From: Nepenthes gracilis
Taxonomy: Eukaryota > Streptophyta > Magnoliopsida > Caryophyllales > Nepenthaceae
DNA length: 64,000 bases
Assembly (NCBI GenBank): GCA_033239525.1
Contig: BSYO01000003.1
Span: 9,480,001 to 9,544,000 of the forward strand
Direction: 5' to 3'
The position numbers were made by a program, and so were the translations under genes. Positions 59,505 through 64,000 of this stretch are shown one piece after another. The notes beneath the pieces are model-generated. The model had not been told where the DNA came from. It did no database searches and saw nothing but the letters and a program-made list of their open reading frames with translations. The first letter of the stretch is position 1, and each line of letters starts with the position of its first letter.

Positions 59505-60104
59505 ATGAGTCCTCCGAGATATAAGAACGTCGTTGAGAATCCTAGGAAATCGGCGCCGGTGACGATCAACGGCACACGCCCATCTCCTTTGAAAACCAAT
59601 CGACAGTATTGCCGTCCCGTCACTCCCAGGCCATCTTCCTCTTTCAGTAACTTCACGACGGCGGAGACGACAACGACGGTGGCAGCTGCTCATCGTCCGC
59701 GCCGGGAGCCGGTTATCATCTACACACATTCCCCTAAAGTGATTCATACCCATGCTCGCGATTTCATGGCTCTGGTGCAGGAGCTGACGGGCCTGTCCAG
59801 TACTGGTCAGACGGCAGGCAAGAATCGTGAGGACTGTAACCATGGCGGTTGCTGTGATGGCGAGCCTGATGGTGATGATCCACCGTCATTGTCGATCAGA
59901 GGTGGGAGTGGCCGTGATAATGACAACGTGAAGGTGAGCTTGTCTTTGGAGATCTCTACGCCAACCACCTTCGATCCGCCCAACACACGTATCGGTGATA
60001 TTTCTCTTGACACCCCCACGGCAGCTGATTTGTTCCTCTCACCACCGCATAGTCACCGGTATTCTGACGTTGTAATTCAATCGCCGAACAACGGTAATTA
60101 TTGA
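59505..60104 (+). CDS. VQ motif-containing protein (VQ8/VQ20/MKS1-like)
   Basis: 199 residues, intronless, as usual for many VQ genes. VQ proteins are plant cofactors that bind WRKY factors through the FxxxVQxLTG motif, often act downstream of MAP kinases, and are generally nuclear. Here the motif is FMALVQELTG (residues 87-96), preceded by REPVIIYTHSPKVIHTHARD (68-86), the block found before the motif in the VQ8/VQ20/MKS1 group. The N-terminus has SPPRY and SPLK, and Ser-Pro or Thr-Pro pairs also occur in the C-terminal half (STP, DTP, LSP, QSP), which are possible MAP-kinase sites. The C-terminal half is acidic and Gly/Asp-rich with an LSLEIST patch. The start is the first ATG of the frame, and the stop follows NNGNY. 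No break was seen. Confidence 0.93.
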   Translation: MSPPRYKNVVENPRKSAPVTINGTRPSPLKTNRQYCRPVTPRPSSSFSNFTTAETTTTVAAAHRPRREPVIIYTHSPKVIHTHARDFMALVQELTGLSSTGQTAGKNREDCNHGGCCDGEPDGDDPPSLSIRGGSGRDNDNVKVSLSLEISTPTTFDPPNTRIGDISLDTPTAADLFLSPPHSHRYSDVVIQSPNNGNY

Positions 60105-61349
60105 CTGAAATCCGTGGGGAATCGATGGAAGGCTAAAGCAAGGGAGAGTTCTCATAGCTTGCTGGTTAATGTGTAGGTCTTATCTGATTCTTTAACTTGC
60201 TGTTGCGATTGGATTTGTTTTCTGTGTGTAACTTAGGTTCTAGCTTTAAGTTGATAAGAGTCTGGGGAGAGACCAAGCATATTGAATTTGTTGAATTGCA
60301 TGTGCTGTGGATCTCTCTACCCTTTCCATCTCTTTCTCTTTCTTCGCCTACCCTTCTCCATAGCAATGGGGTGGAAGAAGTTAAATCGGCTGAATCAAAG
60401 AAGATGAAATATTGGAAAACCAGATCATTATTTGGGCAGAAAGCGAGGGTAAGATGAAAGAGATGGCAAAATCAGACAGAAGCATCAGACACCAATATCA
60501 AGAGAGAGAGAGAGAGAGAAGAAATTCAGAAAAAAATCAAGACTACCGAGCATTGCTTGGGAAGGGTTGTGCACCGGTTTTGGAGAGTTGATTTTGTTGG
60601 GAAAGATGGCCAATCGGTATGTTAACATTGGTCGAACAGGAATGTATAAATATATATAATATGAGAGAAAGAGAAAGAATATACAAATTTTTATATAAAA
60701 AATCTTTTTTTAAAATAAGAGAAAAAAATTACAAGATATTTAATTCACAAATAAATTTTCACTATGTAAAAATGGTTATAGAAATCATTGGTTATAAAAA
60801 CCTCTCAAAGAGATGAGAACAAAATAAGAGTAACAATATAATTCTCTCTTATATTTTTCTTTTCTCACTGCTCTCTTTTTTCTTCACATATACTTGCACA
60901 CATTCTTGCATGCCCAGCATGCATTAATATATAGATTTTTCCTGAAGACTGTCCATCCAGTAGGCAGGTTACGTGTGAGCAAAATTTGCTATCAACCCTA
61001 CAACCTACCACCAACTTTGTAAATCATCATCAACTTTGCAAATTGCCACTTTGTCGGAAGAAGTTGACCTTATCAACTAATTGGGTGCCATATTTAGGAG
61101 TCAACTTTCATTTTTTGAAAAAGCTGATTGAATAGACGTTGTGGGTGACCAAATTTCGGGTTTACAGTTCCCAGACGTTGACCAAGGACTTCGGACATCA
61201 TCCTATGTCTTCGGGTATTATTAATTTCCTCGATCTTTATTGTGCTTAATAACTTCAACCGTTATCCTTCAACAGAGTCCTGGGGCCATTAACACTTCAT
61301 ACCTGCCAAAACCATTCCTGGCCAAAATGACACAACCGATTATTTCCGC

Positions 61350-61490
61350 AAAACAGGGCAAAATGGCGCAATTGGCCATTTGCCCCAATTTGGCAAAATA
61401 CTGCAACCTGTCATTTTGCACAATCGGACAAAATGGTGCAATTGGGCAAAATGGCACAGCCGGCCATTTTGTCCAAATTTGGCAAAATTA
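61350..61490 (+). repeat. 88-bp period tandem duplication with CAAAATGGC / GCCATTTTG inverted motifs
   Basis: GGGCAAAATGGC starts at 61356 and 61444. Both copies run to CAAATTTGGCAAAAT or CCAATTTGGCAAAAT. Internal complementary motifs (CAAAATGG and CCATTTTG) could fold into hairpins. Confidence 0.65.
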
Positions 61491-61586
61491 CTTCGAAAAT
61501 CCTTTCCGAATTTTCATTCCAACAAATACACTTCGACATTTATTCTCCGGAAACTCACTCCGAAGAAATCCACTTTTCTTTCTCAA

Positions 61587-61697
61587 CCGGTCAACACCTA
61601 CTTGACCGATTTCTTTCTTTCAGTTCGGTTAACCTCCGTTGACCGACTTCTTCTCCTAGCCAGTCAACCTTTCGTTGGCCGACTTCTACTGTCCGGC
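61587..61697 (+). repeat. Three copies of a 36-37 bp tandem repeat
   Basis: TTGACCGATTTCT, TTGACCGACTTCT and TTGGCCGACTTCT start at 61602, 61639 and 61675. Each is preceded by a GGTCAAC, GGTTAAC or AGTCAAC-type half, so each unit pairs GTCAAC with TTGACC. Confidence 0.7.
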
Positions 61698-62491
61698 CTA
61701 GCTATTCCGGCAATTGCCCCTCCGGTGATTGCCATTCCAGCATTTTTTCACATGAGAGTGAGCCTAACAGATTTTATCCATTTCAATTGGAATAATTTAA
61801 TTAATGTTAAAAGGATTAGATTAATATTTTTTAATGATAAATAAAAAAATAAATAATAATTCTTTAAACAGTATATAAGATGATTATTCAATTAACATGA
61901 ATGATTATAATTAAAAAGGATGAAATCAATCACCTTTCAAAGGAATAGGCTCCACGAATCTATCATGTGCCTTATGAATGAGATGCACTGCCAATGCCTA
62001 CATTTGAGCCATTGGATAAAAAATCAGCAATAATAAGTATTATTGTTTTTTCACTGAGAGAGTTCAGAAGAGACCCACTTAGCCCAATAAATGAATAGGC
62101 TTACCTATCTCAAACGAGCGATCAGTACAAAGGTTTAAGACGCAGTCGAGCATTAACAAAGCTGAATGAACGTTGGTAGCAAAGTTCATAACGCAATGCG
62201 TTAGCAAAGCATTATCCTTATAGCAAGGCACTGTAGTAGCACCAAAACCCTATGTGCTGCCAAGAATGTTTCACGTTATCTATAAAAATAGTCAATTGAA
62301 TTATGAATGAATTAGCTCTTTTAGTTGCCTAAGCTTAGGGACCGACATGTGTATAAGAGGTTTAAGAGATATATGTATCAAATTGTGACACATATTTATC
62401 TATCTATTTATTATATATAAGTTTTACTATTTAAATGGATAGATAATTATTCTCCATCACCTAATAATATTTAAAAGATATCTTTGTGGGG

Positions 62492-62496
62492 GTGCT
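62492..62496. repeat. Target-site duplication GTGCT, left copy
   Basis: GTGCT directly before the solo LTR; repeated at 63209-63213. Confidence 0.88.
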
Positions 62497-63208
62497 TGTT
62501 GGGGTCACTCTCGAGTGGAATGTCCGCGGACTCCAGAGAAGGAATGGACGAGTACTCTTTGCGTCTTTGGACGAGGACTCTTGTTTGGTAATGTCCGAGC
62601 ACAGTAGACGAGGAGCCTATTGTCGTAGACGTGGGCTCTGCTCACGTGGGCCTGCAGTGGCCGTTTTCGCAGATCGCGGCTGCCGATTGGACGCCGCGCA
62701 GGGAGCAGCTTTCCGGATGGCAGGATCTGCTATCTCGACACGCATGCTGCGGCCGCCATGACCCTCTGCGCCATTTTCCCACCACCGCCGGCGAGAATGG
62801 TGGCTGCCAGGTGGTGATTGGGTGGTGTCGCCCTGGCCGGGCAATCCACGCTGGCATCCTGGACGTGTATATATATGTGTTCAGCTCCTGCTTTATATAG
62901 AGAGGTGTGTGGCAACCTTGTGAAGGTGTGAGCATTGAGAGAGCTGTGCGGGCAAGCTTTGTAGAGAGAGAGGCATACACTTGATTCTTTTTCTTTCGTT
63001 TGAAGCTTGAGTAGCTAACGATTGTAATAATCTTTTATAGTGTATTCTTTCGTGGTTTTCCCTCGCTTAGAGAAGGGTTTTCCACGTTAAACTTGTGTGT
63101 TCCCTCTTATATTCTCTCTCTATTTCTCTCGTCCGTCCGAGAGCCTTTGCTCTCTGTTCCTGTCCGAGCGTTGTGTCCGCTCGGCCTTCCGCGCGTCTTG
63201 CTCCAACA
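62497..63208 (+). mobile_element. Copia-type solo LTR with perfect TSD
   Basis: 712 bp from TGTTGGGGTCACTC to TTGCTCCAACA with TGTTGG/CCAACA inverted ends, flanked by GTGCT on both sides. The TATA-like CTTTATATAG (62891-62900) and the downstream GATTGTAATAATCTTTTATAGTG and GGTTTTCCACGTTAAACTTG segments are typical of R/U5 of plant Copia LTRs in the plus orientation. No coding sequence is adjacent. Frames within it are not genes. It is GC-rich in U3. Confidence 0.88.
62891..62900 (+). promoter_or_regulatory. TATA box of the Copia solo LTR
   Basis: CTTTATATAG, followed about 140 bp later by the R/U5-type sequence. Confidence 0.5.
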
Positions 63209-63213
63209 GTGCT
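63209..63213. repeat. Target-site duplication GTGCT, right copy
   Basis: Identical to 62492-62496. Confidence 0.88.
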
Positions 63214-64000
63214 TTATTTTGAATTAAAAGAATGCAAGCTAATAGGAATGATTTGGCTGTCACTTTATCAAGCCTTGACGTTTCCCACTATGAAATTAAG
63301 GTACTTTCTTTTTCCGCCGTCGGTATCAACTAAAGCGTCCAAATATCTACCATAACAGAAAAAAGGATCCAATTTTCTAAATTGTATCTTGTCAAAACTC
63401 CTCCTATTTCGAAGCTTAAACTTGCTAAATTTCTCAATTTAGGCCTCAGTCTCATAAATCTTCCCTATCTAATAAAATATTAGTAGGAGGAAAATTAAGT
63501 TTTTATGTGATTGTAACATAGAAAAGGAAGTCTGAATTCTTTACAAAGCTCTTTGCCATTATTAGCTAAATTAATACCCTTATTTAACTGAAAAAAATCA
63601 TTCTCACTTGATATGCATATTGGATCAGGATTTCAATCAAAGAAATTTCAAAATAGGCTTTAGACCATTTAATCCAAATCCTATACACCACAAATTAAAA
63701 TAAAAATCTCAAAAAAATTTAGATTAACTTTTTGAATTATCATTTAATACTCAAATCAATTAGAATATCTAACAAATAAGTTAGGAGGAGATAGAGGGTA
63801 GAGTTGTGGGGAGAATGAGGTGTATTGGAAAAAAAGCTTTGAACTTTGTTATACCAGTTAAGTGCTTTGGAATTGAATTTTAGAGGTTATAATGATTAGC
63901 CAATGACTGGTTGCTATAGCACTTTCTTTAGTTGTACAATTATAAGATGATTATCGTTTTGGATTCTTAGACAATATTTCAATCTCTCATTTTTGTTAGG
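63214..64000. other. AT-rich spacer to the window end
   Basis: No gene, RNA or repeat terminus recognised. Confidence 0.5.

Larger units (their letters stand above)
60105..62491. other. 3' flank of the VQ gene and spacer
   Basis: No recognisable gene. Contains a (GA)n tract at 60501-60520, AT-rich DNA, and the two small tandem repeats listed separately. Short frames in 60197-60457 and 61240-61844 match no family. Confidence 0.5.

Noticed and set aside
62486..62980. Four overlapping frames of 75-112 codons
   Set aside because: They lie within the U3 part of the Copia solo LTR, and no domain is visible.

Overview
The window looks like nuclear DNA of a eudicot plant with a repeat-rich genome. 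It is AT-rich and gene-poor, it holds two intronless plant-type genes, and most of the rest consists of nested or decayed LTR retrotransposons from typical plant lineages (Tat, Del/Tekay, Reina, Copia). The species cannot be told from the sequence.

Host genes: (1) 9479-10567 (+) is an adenylate isopentenyltransferase of the IPT1/4/6/8 type, the entry enzyme of cytokinin synthesis. (2) 59505-60104 (+) is a 199-residue VQ-motif protein of the VQ8/VQ20/MKS1 type, a WRKY-binding regulator, preceded by several W-box cores. Both frames are open. No tRNA, rRNA or CRISPR was seen.

Layout: 1-1729 holds the worn 3' end of a chromovirus. 1730-9478 is AT-rich spacer with one 65-bp tandem duplication, followed by the IPT gene. 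11878-30495 is an old Tat-lineage Ty3/gypsy element on the minus strand, with its 3' LTR at the left and a truncated 5' LTR, PBS and gag at the right. Its integrase is split by a complete Del/Tekay element (19061-28176, plus strand, TSD CCCCT). Removing that insertion and one TSD copy restores the host frame. A second Del/Tekay-like element (LTR 30496-32873, then PBS) is inserted in the Tat 5' LTR. Between the Tat pol end and 3' LTR lie a tandem repeat of about 83 bp and at least two antisense ORF units, each with a TATA-like box; one contains a canonical intron. 34816-46571 is AT-rich spacer with a solo LTR (37374-38454, TSD AAAAT), a (TA)30 tract and a 295-bp tandem duplication. 46577-52169 is a young but broken Reina-like chromovirus on the minus strand. 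About 54029-58129 is a non-autonomous LTR element whose LTRs carry a 27-28 bp minisatellite. The VQ gene follows, then a Copia-type solo LTR (62497-63208, TSD GTGCT).

The element ages are consistent with the nesting. By eye, LTR divergence is about 21% for the outer Tat element, about 15% for the Del element inside it, and about 1.5% for the Reina-like element. Many in-frame stops in the old elements fit C-to-T change in CAG, CAA or CGA codons, as expected of methylated, silenced repeats.
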